A stretch of 64,000 nt of DNA, taken from positions 46,061 through 110,060 of the forward strand of contig NZ_FXTP01000017.1 in the NCBI RefSeq assembly GCF_900182705.1, in the 5' to 3' direction. Below the pieces are notes generated by a model. The model saw only the letters and a list, made by a program, of their open reading frames with translations, was not told the origin of the DNA and did no database searches. The DNA comes from Gracilimonas mengyeensis (GTDB taxonomy: Bacteria > Bacteroidota > Rhodothermia > Balneolales > Balneolaceae). Both the position numbers and the translations under genes were made by a program. Positions 44,149 through 53,269 of this stretch are shown piece after piece. Every line of letters starts with the position of its first letter. The first letter of the stretch is position 1.

Positions 44149-45684
44149 CTATTGAGCGAAAGGACTCAAATGCTTGTCAAAGTGCTTCTCCAGGTTCTGA
44201 TAGTGCAAGTCTTCGTTCTCTTCCAGGGCTTTCATCAGCCGCTGTTTGAAGTCTTTGGACTCCTCAAAATCCCCCGAAAGTACCGAACCATACGCCACAT
44301 GCAAAACCTGACGGGCATGATTATCATCGAGGTACTTGGTAAGTTCCCCTTCTGATACCTTCATAGGGTCTTCTACCTTATCCAGCTCCGCAGAAATGTG
44401 GTAGGTTTTCTTGTCTTCGTTGAACCGCTTTAGTGAAAAGGCCATAATTTCCCGGAAAAAGTCCGGTTCACATTCAGCGATGGTGCGCAGTGCTTCCAAA
44501 TAGCTGGTACCGGCCGTTTTCACATGCACTGCACCGAGGTTCAGAGATCCAACCACTTCGTACACCGAAAATTTATCGCTTCCGGAGTGCACACTTAGTT
44601 TATAACCACCAAATTTATCAGCTATGGCAAGGTGTTCCACGTACTCAGTGCGGAACTGCTCCAGATCTCCCTTAAAGTCGATACCCTTTTCAAAATCACC
44701 ACAAAAACGTGGAGCCAGGCTTACCAGCTCTACGCCTAACCGGCTGAGTTCGGAAGCCACCAGGTAATGTTCAAAAAGCGTGGTCGGTGCATCGGTTTCA
44801 TCCACGGATAATTCCAGTTCTGCGGGGTGATCGGGATAAGTGGTATCCAGGTATTCGGCCATCATTCTGGTATGGGCAATTACACGGCCATATTTCACCA
44901 TCCCTTGCAGGATTTCCTCTTCGGTAGGCTCAATTTTATATCCCGTCCGTAATTCTGCTTTCTCATTTTTTACACGCTCCAGGAAATCCTCCGGCTCGTC
45001 ATCCAGATCGGCCCATGGCAATTTATCATAATCTTTTTCAAGCTCCTCCCTGCTCATATCTGTGACTTCATTCACTACATAATCGCTGGGGTCGATGGTA
45101 AACATGGTGTAGCCGGCTTTCACCATGCGATCTATGTTTTCCGTGGTTTTCAGATGATCGCCATCCGCACCGAAGCCCTCATGAAAGCCTTCCTGAAATA
45201 CCGACCACGAAGCCGCGTCCATTACATCTGCCGGCGTCCGGTTGGTACGCTCCAATTCACGAATAGATTGTTGCGCCAATACCGGCTTAAACCCCGTTCC
45301 TTTTACGGCTCTCAGGTGAGCTGGCCCCGCATTTCCCAAGCGATCTCCAAAACCATAAGAATCGGTCTTACCAACCAACACGGCATTGGTAAAGTCGAAT
45401 TTTGAGCGAAGCACTTCTGCATTTTTGTGGGAAAGGTAACACTTCAAAATTGTAGCAGAACCGGCATCCAGGGTTTCTCCTGAAAATTCAGTATCTGTAT
45501 TCTTCCCATCCTCCGGAATCACTAATAAAAACTTGTCGATGCCTTTGCGGGCAATACATAAAAGATGGTTCCCGTCCTCATGAATAGAATCCTCATACAA
45601 ACTAAAACCATCCAGTTTCTCTACTGTATCTTTAACTTTATCAATCACTGTCTGGTCTGTTACTTGTTGTTCAGTGCTCATCAT
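44149..45684 (-). CDS. uxaE: Tagaturonate epimerase
   Basis: 511 residues. I recognise the UxaE family from the length and from FGFGDRLGNAGPAHLRAVKG-like, PVLAQQSIRELERTNRTPADVMDAASWSVFQEGFHEGFGADGDHLKT, MVKAGYTMFTIDPSDYV and KFGGYKLSVHSGSDKFSVYEVVG segments. UxaE interconverts D-tagaturonate and D-fructuronate, which lets a cell route galacturonate into the glucuronate branch (UxuB, UxuA) rather than through altronate. UxaC, the SDR UxuB and UxuA are all in this window, and no altronate genes are, which fits well. It lies 37 bases downstream of the pectinesterase gene. Confidence 0.9.
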   Translation of the reverse strand: MMSTEQQVTDQTVIDKVKDTVEKLDGFSLYEDSIHEDGNHLLCIARKGIDKFLLVIPEDGKNTDTEFSGETLDAGSATILKCYLSHKNAEVLRSKFDFTNAVLVGKTDSYGFGDRLGNAGPAHLRAVKGTGFKPVLAQQSIRELERTNRTPADVMDAASWSVFQEGFHEGFGADGDHLKTTENIDRMVKAGYTMFTIDPSDYVVNEVTDMSREELEKDYDKLPWADLDDEPEDFLERVKNEKAELRTGYKIEPTEEEILQGMVKYGRVIAHTRMMAEYLDTTYPDHPAELELSVDETDAPTTLFEHYLVASELSRLGVELVSLAPRFCGDFEKGIDFKGDLEQFRTEYVEHLAIADKFGGYKLSVHSGSDKFSVYEVVGSLNLGAVHVKTAGTSYLEALRTIAECEPDFFREIMAFSLKRFNEDKKTYHISAELDKVEDPMKVSEGELTKYLDDNHARQVLHVAYGSVLSGDFEESKDFKQRLMKALEENEDLHYQNLEKHFDKHLSPFAQ

Positions 45685-45721
45685 TCAAGGATTTAATTAG
45701 TGAAATTATTAAGATCGTTTG

Positions 45722-46804
45722 TCATTCATTCATCGGGGGCATCCAGCCGTCAAACACATTCCCAATGGTGTATTTTTGGGCTTCTTCAAAACTTAGCTGG
45801 CGGCTCCAGTTCACGCGCATCATGGGTTGATATCCCGGGCCGGAATTCTCGTATTCAGCATAAAAAACTGTTTCTTCGGCTTCCGGTTTATCCCAGTTGT
45901 GCCAGCCGGTAGGTTGAACATGAGATCCCATCTCGCAACGCATAAACACCGTTTTGGCGTGATCTCTCCAGGGGCGACCCAGGTACACTTTATCAACGTT
46001 TTCCTCGGCCGTCAACCGACAGTTGTTAAACACAAAGCCATATTCCTGATTCTGATGGGTTGACGCCGCCGTGATGTAGGAATCTCTTTTGCTGTGAATC
46101 CGGCAATCTTCAAACCACGCCGTGGCCCCGCCAAAAATGAAATCCGTAGTACCTTCTATATAACAATCGTTGAAGTATTGGCGTTTGCCTTCGCCGGCCA
46201 GGTATACCGTATCCTGATTCCCCAGCAGCTTGCAGTTTTGGATGGATACGCGGTCGGCATCCAGGTGAAGGGCTACCGCTTGCCCAACTTCGCCGGCTGT
46301 ATTTTCTATGGTGAGGTTTTTGGCGCGAAAATCATTGCCTTCCACCAGCAAGGTGTACGTATGAAAAGTGCTGTTTCGTCCACGGTCTATCTTATCAAAA
46401 TAGTCATCCCAGGTAATGATGGTGGAATCCCTGCTTTCCCCTTCAAAAGTCAGGTAAGTATTCCAGGAATGCACTTTCACTTTCTCTTTATACACCCCGT
46501 TTTTTATGTAGATGGTGATGCGTTCGGGAGGAAAGGATTTACTGGCATCCACAGCGGCTTGTATGGAGGTAAAATCACCGCTGCCATCTTTTGCTACCGT
46601 ATATTCGGTTTGTATTTGAGCTTGCAGGGGTGCCGGTAAAACAAACAAAATCATCACTAAAAAAATACTCGCACTTTGTCTGACCGCTCTAAGCCGGTCT
46701 GACGAATGATTTCTACCCCACTGCCCTAATCCATTCATCAGACGGGCTGTAGCCGTCGGATGAAGTTCTGGGTGTGTTGCATTATGTAATTTTCTTTTGC
46801 TCAT
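45722..46804 (-). CDS. CE8 pectinesterase
   Basis: About 360 residues. The signal segment is ASIFLVMILFVLPAPLQAQ, and the CE8 beta-helix follows: VAKDGSGDFTSIQAAVDA, GQAVALHLDADRVSIQNCKLLGNQDTVY (Gln and first Asp), EGTTDFIFGGATAWFEDC (second Asp) and VYLGRPWRDHAKTVFM (Arg). It removes methyl esters from pectin so lyases and hydrolases can act. The N-terminus is odd: the 5' coding region runs through a double-hairpin repeat (46675-46775), so residues before the signal are repeat-derived and the start may be ATG 46804 or ATG 46738. Confidence 0.9.
   Translation of the reverse strand: MSKRKLHNATHPELHPTATARLMNGLGQWGRNHSSDRLRAVRQSASIFLVMILFVLPAPLQAQIQTEYTVAKDGSGDFTSIQAAVDASKSFPPERITIYIKNGVYKEKVKVHSWNTYLTFEGESRDSTIITWDDYFDKIDRGRNSTFHTYTLLVEGNDFRAKNLTIENTAGEVGQAVALHLDADRVSIQNCKLLGNQDTVYLAGEGKRQYFNDCYIEGTTDFIFGGATAWFEDCRIHSKRDSYITAASTHQNQEYGFVFNNCRLTAEENVDKVYLGRPWRDHAKTVFMRCEMGSHVQPTGWHNWDKPEAEETVFYAEYENSGPGYQPMMRVNWSRQLSFEEAQKYTIGNVFDGWMPPMNE
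46675..46775. repeat. Double-hairpin repeat, copy A
   Basis: Two hairpins, GTCtGACCG/CGGTCtGAC (~46678-46702) and TTCATCaGACGG/CCGTCgGATGAA (46734-46764), are joined by a GCCCTAATCCATTCATC spacer. It matches copy B at 46829-46929 along its length. Copy A lies within the 5' coding end of the pectinesterase gene. Confidence 0.7.
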
Positions 46805-46828
46805 TCTTAAACATTTACTATTTCGTAC

Positions 46829-46929
46829 TTCGTCCGACCGATCCAAGCGGTCTGACGAATTAACTCTGACTCATTGCCCTAATTAATTCATTCATCGGAC
46901 GGGCTTGGAGCCGTCAGATGAAGTACGGG
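46829..46929. repeat. Double-hairpin repeat, copy B
   Basis: The same two hairpins, TTCGTCcGACCG/CGGTCtGACGAA and TTCATCgGACGG/CCGTCaGATGAA, in the gap between the CE12 and CE8 genes. The starts of the two copies are ~154 bases apart. Confidence 0.7.
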
Positions 46930-46933
46930 GCTG

Positions 46934-47713
46934 TTATTCTTCCTCCGGCTCTACAATGTAAGTCGCCAGTTCGTGATCCAACTCCTTCAATCCTTCCAGC
47001 ACCAACTCAGCCATCATGCGGGCTCCGGTTTCGCTGAAATGCGTGTTGTCGGTCACACCTTCCGGATAGTTGGGATTTTGTCCCGGTTCCAGCTGCAAAA
47101 ACAATAGGGTAGATTTTTCTTCTCCAATTTCTGTCAGCATAGCCTGACTTTTACGGTCCATGTCAATCATCGGCACGTTTTCGCTCTCGGCTACTTCTCG
47201 CATCAGGGCGGAATACTGTTCGTGTGTTTCTTTCACCTGCCCGTTTTCATCAAACTGCCGGCGGGTGATGGGCGTCAGCAAAATCGGATGGGCTCCATGC
47301 TCCCGCGTTTCCGCAATATATTGCCGCAAAAACTGCTGAAACTGCTCCGGTGGCGTATAACGGGTTTTGGTTGGAACCTCGTCGTTATGCCCAAATTGCA
47401 CCAACACAAAATCTCCGGCTTTCAGGGTTTCTTTGATGGTATCCCAACGCCCCTCTTCTATAAAGGTGCGGGTGCTACGGCCGTTCCGGGCATGATTTTC
47501 TACTTCGATTTCATCATTCAGATAATAAGGGAAAGGCATGCCCCAGCCGGTTTCAGGATAAGAGGAAATGCGTTTATCCGACATCGTGGAATCCCCGACC
47601 AAATACACCACCGGTTTTTCATTTGGGGTGAAGGCCATGAGGCTGAGTATAACCGCCCCAACCACCAAAAAGCTACCAGAAATAAGTCCTAATATTATCT
47701 TGTCGCCCTTCAT
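46934..47713 (-). CDS. CE12 rhamnogalacturonan acetylesterase (SGNH)
   Basis: 259 residues. An N-terminal hydrophobic segment (LGLISGSFLVVGAVILSLMAF) is followed by the SGNH blocks: YLVGDSTMSDK (catalytic Ser), NHARNGRSTRTF (Gly block), VLVQFGHNDE (Asn block) and GVTDNTHFSETGARMMAEL (Asp/His). This is the CE12 pattern, removing acetyl groups from rhamnogalacturonan. It starts three bases after the GH43 gene stop would be reached in the opposite sense of reading, i.e. the two leftward genes are separated by only 3 bases, so they are co-transcribed. Confidence 0.9.
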   Translation of the reverse strand: MKGDKIILGLISGSFLVVGAVILSLMAFTPNEKPVVYLVGDSTMSDKRISSYPETGWGMPFPYYLNDEIEVENHARNGRSTRTFIEEGRWDTIKETLKAGDFVLVQFGHNDEVPTKTRYTPPEQFQQFLRQYIAETREHGAHPILLTPITRRQFDENGQVKETHEQYSALMREVAESENVPMIDMDRKSQAMLTEIGEEKSTLLFLQLEPGQNPNYPEGVTDNTHFSETGARMMAELVLEGLKELDHELATYIVEPEEE

Positions 47714-47716
47714 AAT

Positions 47717-49402
47717 TTAATTCTCCAATGCTGAAATTCTGAACCAGTCAACATTCGCAAAACCGGAATGCTGGCTGCTGTAATCAAGATAATCTTCGGA
47801 AGCTCCATCACGGGGCTGTAGGGCAAACAAGCCGATTTTGGCACCAATCCATCGCCCTTCTTTGGCTTGAAAAGTCTTCCCAATTTCGTTGTATTCCTTG
47901 CCATTAGTGCTGTAGCTAAAAGTGGTTGCACCACCTTCCCGGACCTGGGCCCGAAACCAAACTTCCCGGGCATCGGTCTCCACTGTTTCTATAATTTCTT
48001 CCGGTTCACCCGCATCAGCGCCGTAAGTATTTACTTGTACCAGTTGAAATCCATTCTCATTTCGTTGGATAGCCACATAGCCGTAATCTTCTCCCATCAC
48101 CACTAAACCGGCTTTCTCGCCAATCATGTGGGGCGTGAATTTGAGTTTGGCGGTAGCCTGGAATTCAGGTGCAGGGAATTTCTGGAGCAACAAATTGGGA
48201 ACATCCCACAGGTTCCGATAGCCTTCAGGCCATGGTTTCCCATACAGTCGTATGAAACCAAAATTGGAGGTCAGGGCCCAGGTATTTTCCGGATTGCCGT
48301 GCCATTGCCACTGTTTGCCCAGTTCTTTGCTGTTAAACTCATCAGATTCGGGTGGCGTTTGAATGGGATAGCTTTCACCAACATCGGGCTTTTTATGGGT
48401 GATGACCGGTTCTCCCACGCCATCATCATTCTGGTCTTCGCCCATCATCGGCCATCCATTTCGCCATTCCACGGGGTTTAGGTGCACAATGCGGCCATAT
48501 ACCCCTTTATCCTGGAAATGTACAAACCACGATTCCCCGGAGTCCAGCTCCACTAAACCACCCTGATGCGGGCCATTGATATCTGTATTGCCCTGCTGCA
48601 ACACGCGCCTGGCTTCATAAGGACCAAAAGGATTTTTCGAACGCATGGCCAGCTGCCAGCCTTCCGTAACACCTCCGGCTGGAGCAAGGATGTAATACCA
48701 ATCACCTCTTTTTTTAAATTTGGGTCCTTCTACTACGCGATTGCCGTTTTCATGTCCGTCAAAAACTAAAATGGGATCGCCGATCATTTCCGTGCCGTCG
48801 GACTTCATTTCCTGAACCACCAGTACCGTATTTATACCAGAACGACTTCTTGCAAAAGCATGAACGAGGTATGCGCGGCCGTCATCATCCCACAACGGCG
48901 AAGGATCTATCAATCCTTTTCCGGGCTTGACCAACACCGGTTCTTCCCAGTCTCCGGCAGGATCGTCTGTTTTCACCATATAAATACCAAAATCAGGATC
49001 GCCCCAATAAATGTAGAACTCCCCCTCATGATAGCGGATACTGGGAGCCCACACACCATTTCCATGCTGGGGACTGCGAAAATGTTCTACCGGCGGCAAT
49101 TCGTCTACGGCGTGATTAATCAGCTCCCAGTTCACCAAATCTTTGGAATGCAAAATGGGCAGCGCCGGCACGGCGTTAAAACTGGAGGAAGTCATATAAA
49201 AATCATCGCCCACCTTCACCACATCCGGATCGGAGTAATCGGCGTGCAGGATAGGATTGGTGTAGGTGCCGTCCCCGTTATCTGCCACCCAAACGTCAGA
49301 AACATTTTGTTCTTGTGCCAAAGCCAGGTCAGGATGCCCAATACCAACAATTAGTCCAAGTAAAGTAGCTACAATGAGTATATATTTTGAAAATCTTCCC
49401 AT
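47717..49402 (-). CDS. GH43-family glycoside hydrolase
   Basis: About 561 residues. A signal (YILIVATLLGLIVGIGHPDLALAQ) precedes the five-bladed propeller with NPILHADYSDPDVVKVGDDFYMTSSSF (catalytic base Asp), DPSPLWDDDGRAYLVHAF (pKa-modulating Asp) and RVVEGPKFKKRGDWYYI (catalytic acid Glu). The C-terminal ~200 residues form a concanavalin-like domain (WQWHGNPENTWALTS... FANVDWFRI). GH43 enzymes release arabinose, xylose or galactose from side chains; here pectic arabinan or galactan is likely. ATG 49402 begins the signal peptide and is preferred over a TTG that would overlap the preceding gene. Confidence 0.9.
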   Translation of the reverse strand: MGRFSKYILIVATLLGLIVGIGHPDLALAQEQNVSDVWVADNGDGTYTNPILHADYSDPDVVKVGDDFYMTSSSFNAVPALPILHSKDLVNWELINHAVDELPPVEHFRSPQHGNGVWAPSIRYHEGEFYIYWGDPDFGIYMVKTDDPAGDWEEPVLVKPGKGLIDPSPLWDDDGRAYLVHAFARSRSGINTVLVVQEMKSDGTEMIGDPILVFDGHENGNRVVEGPKFKKRGDWYYILAPAGGVTEGWQLAMRSKNPFGPYEARRVLQQGNTDINGPHQGGLVELDSGESWFVHFQDKGVYGRIVHLNPVEWRNGWPMMGEDQNDDGVGEPVITHKKPDVGESYPIQTPPESDEFNSKELGKQWQWHGNPENTWALTSNFGFIRLYGKPWPEGYRNLWDVPNLLLQKFPAPEFQATAKLKFTPHMIGEKAGLVVMGEDYGYVAIQRNENGFQLVQVNTYGADAGEPEEIIETVETDAREVWFRAQVREGGATTFSYSTNGKEYNEIGKTFQAKEGRWIGAKIGLFALQPRDGASEDYLDYSSQHSGFANVDWFRISALEN

Positions 49403-49409
49403 GTAAAAT

Positions 49410-50786
49410 CTATTTGATGATTTTGGGTTCAACCAGGCTGTCCAGGTACACTTCTATATTCGTATAGTCTTCGTCCAGCGTATATTGCTTTGCATCTGAT
49501 TTATTTTGAGGATCTAAACCTTTCTCTACTTCCCAGACATCCGGCATCCCATCCCGGTCGGTGTCTTTTGGGGCTTCACCTGAAGCCAGTTCCGGCCAGC
49601 CGCCTACATCTTCCTGGGAATCAATAATGCCCGGTAAATTTCCCACAGAACCTCGATAGGTTGCCGTTCCGGTTTTTACTTCTTTGATGATTCGCTCATC
49701 TACAGCATCGCGGTTTAAGCTGGCACCGGCATTGGCTAACACCGCTTTAAAGGCTTCATTAGCCGGCTGGACAAATTCAGGATTGAAACTAAAAGAGGAT
49801 GCAGCTTTGGTGGTTTGAGGGTTTTCAGTTTGCACGCCACCAGCCCAGTTGTTTTGGGTGATTTCAGGAGCACCTTCAACCACATTCCCTTTCACATAAA
49901 ACTTTCCATACGGTTTGGATGGATTTACAATACGATCCGAAACATCATCATCCGTAGCCGGACCGGGCTTAAAGTAATTGTTTACAATATTCTGCTCGCC
50001 TTTTTCTCCCCCGTACATGCTGTTAAACTGCCAGTTGTAAATCACATTGTTGTAGAAGTCCAGTTGCCGGTTTATCCGATATGGAATTGGATTTGAGTCG
50101 GCCAGGCGGGGATTCCGGCTGGAATGATGGGCTAACAGGTTGTGGTGAAAGGTGACTTTTTTACCGCCCCAGATCCCCCCATAACCATGCCGACCTTTGG
50201 GATGATCCGAATCAGCCAGCGACTCCGAAATAATGCTCCATTGCATCGTAAAATTCCGGTTGCGATAAAATGAGGAGACTTCATCAATACCCCAACTCAT
50301 GGTGCAATGGTCAATTATAATATCCTGCAAATCGGAACCACTAAAAGCATCACCGGCTATTCCGTGCACATCCCCCAAACGAAAACGCAGGTAACGCACG
50401 ATGATGTTGTCGGCATCCAGCCCAACCGGGTAATCGCGAATGGTAATTCCTTCGCCGGGGGCTGTTTGTCCGGCAATGGTGAGGTCGCCGGAATCGATGG
50501 TAAGGGAAGATTCAAGAGTAATGGTACCGGAAGTATCAAAAACTACAATACGCGGGCCTTCGCGGGTTACGGCTTCCCTGAAACTTCCCGGCCCGTCATC
50601 ATTCAGATTTGTGACATACACAACTTCTCCCCCACGGCCACCGGTTGTGTATTTTCCATAACCTTCCGCTCCGGGAAACGCAGGAACCTGGGCCACTAAA
50701 GGCAAGCTCATTGCAGTACATACCATCGCCACAAAAAATATTCTTATGCGATAATATGTACCTCTGCACTTCATTTGCTGTGGCAT
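49410..50786 (-). CDS. PL1-type pectate lyase without T9SS tail
   Basis: 458 residues. The signal MVCTAMSLPLVAQ is near residues 20-32. The PL1 beta-helix begins FPGAEGYGKYTTGGRGGEVVYVTNLND, with IIIDHCTMSWGIDEVSSFY and the catalytic arginine in HHSSRNPRLADSNP. A calcium-type repeat (DTDRDGMPDVWEVEKGLDPQN) is near the C-terminus, which ends without a sorting domain. It is closely related to the lyase at 36601 but should stay periplasmic or be released, so the two lyases probably work in different compartments. It lies 7 bases after the GH105 gene. Confidence 0.9.
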   Translation of the reverse strand: MPQQMKCRGTYYRIRIFFVAMVCTAMSLPLVAQVPAFPGAEGYGKYTTGGRGGEVVYVTNLNDDGPGSFREAVTREGPRIVVFDTSGTITLESSLTIDSGDLTIAGQTAPGEGITIRDYPVGLDADNIIVRYLRFRLGDVHGIAGDAFSGSDLQDIIIDHCTMSWGIDEVSSFYRNRNFTMQWSIISESLADSDHPKGRHGYGGIWGGKKVTFHHNLLAHHSSRNPRLADSNPIPYRINRQLDFYNNVIYNWQFNSMYGGEKGEQNIVNNYFKPGPATDDDVSDRIVNPSKPYGKFYVKGNVVEGAPEITQNNWAGGVQTENPQTTKAASSFSFNPEFVQPANEAFKAVLANAGASLNRDAVDERIIKEVKTGTATYRGSVGNLPGIIDSQEDVGGWPELASGEAPKDTDRDGMPDVWEVEKGLDPQNKSDAKQYTLDEDYTNIEVYLDSLVEPKIIK

Positions 50787-50793
50787 CTCGGAC

Positions 50794-51972
50794 TTACCGA
50801 TCCATCTCCAGGCTTAATTTGATAAAGGGACCGGTAGCCTTTGTGTCATTGACCTGAATGCGCTCATTCACATAATACTCGTAAGAAGCGTCGCGATAGG
50901 GATCACCGCCAAGACCAGCCACAGCGCATACGTGATGGATATTCACTAAACCATTGTCTTCCACTTCAATAAATTCATCCAGTATCCCCTGCCAGGCTTC
51001 TTCCGCCACTTCGTGATATTTCTCATCCAAATAGCCTTTATTTGCCCCTTTCTTAATAGCGTAGGTAAACATTATGGAGGCCGAGGCTTCCAGGTAATTA
51101 CCTTCGCGGTCGCCCTGGTCTATCACCTGGTACCAAACACCGGATTCTTCGTCTTGAAAATCGACCACCGCTTCTGCAAATTTCTCCAGTATTATAATAA
51201 GGTCGTCGCGCTGGGGATGATCTTCCGGGAAGTAATCCAGAATATCAACAATGGCCATTCCATACCAACCCATGGCACGTCCCCAGAAATTGGGAGAAAG
51301 CCCGGTTTCAGGATCAGCCCATTTCTGGGTTTTACTTTGATCCCAACCGTGATACAGCAAGCCGGTTTCAGGATCACGCATATACTCAAACATCAGTTTT
51401 GCCTGAAGGGCTACATCGTCAAAATTTTCATACTCATCGTAGCGCTGACCCCATTCGGCATAAAAAGGTGATCCCATGTAAAGCCCATCCAGCCACATTT
51501 GCCAGGGATACCGTAATTTATGCCAAAAGCCGTCTAAATGGTTTCGGGGCTGATATTTTAGGTGATAACGAAGTTGTTCAAGAGCGTCTTTATACTTCTC
51601 TTTCCCGGTCTCATCATATAAATGAAAAAGCGCACGTCCCGGAGCTACGCGGTCAATATTAAAACGGGTTACATCGTATTTTTTGATGGTGCCGTCTTCT
51701 TCAATCATGAAATCGTAGTAAGCATCGATGTAATCCAAATACTTATCGTCACCGGTTGCTTTGTGCACCCGCTCGATAGACTTCAATACCAATCCAAAAG
51801 TGTACTCCCATTTAGGCTCATCCCGAAAATCCATGTACACCGGATCAGGATTGCGCTCTATAATAGATAACGCCATACGCTCCGACCACTTCAGGTCTGT
51901 GGAAACGCTTTGACTGATGATTGGAGAACAAGCTGTAAATAATAATAAAAAGGTCAGGCTAAGGGTTTTCAT
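50794..51972 (-). CDS. GH105 unsaturated rhamnogalacturonyl hydrolase
   Basis: 392 residues. A lipoprotein-like signal (MKTLSLTFLLLFTACS) is followed by the (alpha/alpha)6 barrel: WEYTFGLVLKSIERVHKATGD, TRFNIDRVAPGRALFHLYD (catalytic-region Asp), DGFWHKLRYPWQMWLDGLYMGSPFYAEWG, LSPNFWGRAMGWYGMAIVDIL and GNYLEASASIMFTYAIKKG. GH105 enzymes remove the unsaturated uronate left by lyases, producing the substrate for KduI. First gene of the leftward degradative operon; a TTAACCGGTAAC box lies 90 bases upstream. Confidence 0.9.
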   Translation of the reverse strand: MKTLSLTFLLLFTACSPIISQSVSTDLKWSERMALSIIERNPDPVYMDFRDEPKWEYTFGLVLKSIERVHKATGDDKYLDYIDAYYDFMIEEDGTIKKYDVTRFNIDRVAPGRALFHLYDETGKEKYKDALEQLRYHLKYQPRNHLDGFWHKLRYPWQMWLDGLYMGSPFYAEWGQRYDEYENFDDVALQAKLMFEYMRDPETGLLYHGWDQSKTQKWADPETGLSPNFWGRAMGWYGMAIVDILDYFPEDHPQRDDLIIILEKFAEAVVDFQDEESGVWYQVIDQGDREGNYLEASASIMFTYAIKKGANKGYLDEKYHEVAEEAWQGILDEFIEVEDNGLVNIHHVCAVAGLGGDPYRDASYEYYVNERIQVNDTKATGPFIKLSLEMDR

Positions 51973-52062
51973 AGGTCTTTTTCCAACATTTATTAATAAC
52001 CTCGCGCAATCGTTTGCGCTCTGTCAATTAACAGGATTTGTAAAAAGAAAGCAAGGATTATT

Positions 52063-52074
52063 TTAACCGGTAAC
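52063..52074 (-). promoter_or_regulatory. TTAACCGGTTAA-type operator (GH105 operon)
   Basis: TTAACCGGTAAC, identical to the box at 26681, lies 90 bases upstream of the GH105 start and heads the GH105-PL1-GH43-CE12-CE8-uxaE series. Confidence 0.7.
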
Positions 52075-52329
52075 TTAGCGTATTACAGCGCCTCAACAGG
52101 TATTTTCCAATTTTATTAACAATTCAAATTATCCTCTTTTTTGAAAGCATGAGCATAAGGCAGGTAAGAGCAATAATTAATGAAATATCATGAAAACTAT
52201 TCCCCATTTTATAAAAATCCGTCTTTGCGAACCGCTAATTTTGCCCAAAAGCGGCAACACCATTTTATAGATGACAGAAATGCCTACCAACTATTCCATA
52301 GACCTCTAAACCTTTGGAAGCGTATTCCT

Positions 52330-52357
52330 CTTACTTTTGTCTTGATACAAAAGTAAG
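52330..52357. repeat. Perfect 11 bp inverted repeat
   Basis: CTTACTTTTGT-cttgat-ACAAAAGTAAG. It begins a run of inverted segments to ~52490 (GCTAAAAGAAATCA against TGATTTCTTTCTTAACG) in the long gap between the GH105 and kduI genes. The rest of the 51973-53269 gap holds promoters, operators and repeats but no protein gene that I can support. Confidence 0.55.
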
Positions 52358-52687
52358 AAAAGATCAAGGCGGGCGAAAAAAGAGCTAAAGCTGACCCCAT
52401 TACGCTAAAAGAAATCAATGCTCCATCACTGGGCTCGCCTGTAATTTATCACCCGTGCGGTATGATTTCTTTCTTAACGCTGCATTTCGTCCGCTTCTTA
52501 ACACTCTTTTTTCTAAGGCCGGAGAGATGAATATGGAAATCATCATGGTCTCAAAAACGGCTCTGTCATTGGTAGCCGCTAATTTTGCCCGTATTTGATC
52601 AAAATCATTGAGGAGGTAACAGTTCTGTGTTCGGCAGACCGGGCGTTGGGTGAATTCTTGAATACCACTCTTATCTCTTAAAAACCG

Positions 52688-52880
52688 GTCATTGCGAGGA
52701 ACTCATAATGCTTAAAATAGGATTGGAGTGCCTACCGACGAAGCAATCTCCTTAAGACCACTTGGGAGCTTCATCAACGAAGCTTTGGGAAAGGAGTTGC
52801 CTGATCAAACCCCGATTGCTCGGGGCCGCGTCGATAAGCAGAAAGCTTGAGAATAAGCAAGTTTTCTCCTCGCGAGGACG
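52688..52880. repeat. Dispersed repeat of the GTCATTGCGAGGA...GAAGCAATCTCC type
   Basis: It opens GTCATTGCGAGGAACTCA, continues GACGAAGCAATCTCCTTAAG and closes with TCCTCGCGAGGACGG. This wording is a frequent intergenic repeat in many bacterial genomes. It contains a CCCCGATTGCTCGGGG hairpin and no gene. Confidence 0.55.
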
Positions 52881-53054
52881 GACTTTGGGAAGATGACAGA
52901 TGCATTTCAAAAAATTACATAAACAACCGTCAAATATCTTACCTCCTACCCCTGAAATTATCTGAAAGTAAAAGTTAACATTTAATACTTATTTAATGTA
53001 TTCATAGAAGACTGTCCCCTGTTGATATCCACAGAGCTTTAGTATTATCATAAA

Positions 53055-53066
53055 GCAATCGGTTGC
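53055..53066. promoter_or_regulatory. GCAATCGGTTGC palindrome, auxiliary operator
   Basis: A near-perfect palindrome sharing the GCAATCG half-site with the box at 53233. It may be an auxiliary upstream site for the regulator of the kduI operon. Confidence 0.45.
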
Positions 53067-53232
53067 ACAAAGTAAATTACATGCTTCACAAATCGATCCA
53101 ATTTCTCTGTTTCATTCTAATAAGCCTATAATTAACAATTAATAGAGGAAATTACCGAAATTTTCATATTAAGATAATGTAACCGCTTTTCCCTTTTTAT
53201 ATGGCATGTATAGATTTTTTTTATATATTTAG

Positions 53233-53247
53233 TGCAATCGATTACAT
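53233..53247 (+). promoter_or_regulatory. TGCAATCGATTACAT operator (kduI operon)
   Basis: A 15-mer identical to 60047-60061, centred on ATCGAT with the central CG typical of LacI-family sites. It lies 22 bases upstream of the kduI ATG. Confidence 0.7.
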
Positions 53248-53269
53248 AAAACTAAAAAGCCCACTAATT

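Noticed and set aside
53201..53269. Upstream extension of kduI to ATG 53201
   Set aside because: It would translate through the TGCAATCGATTACAT operator and lacks homology; family members start at the ATG at 53270.
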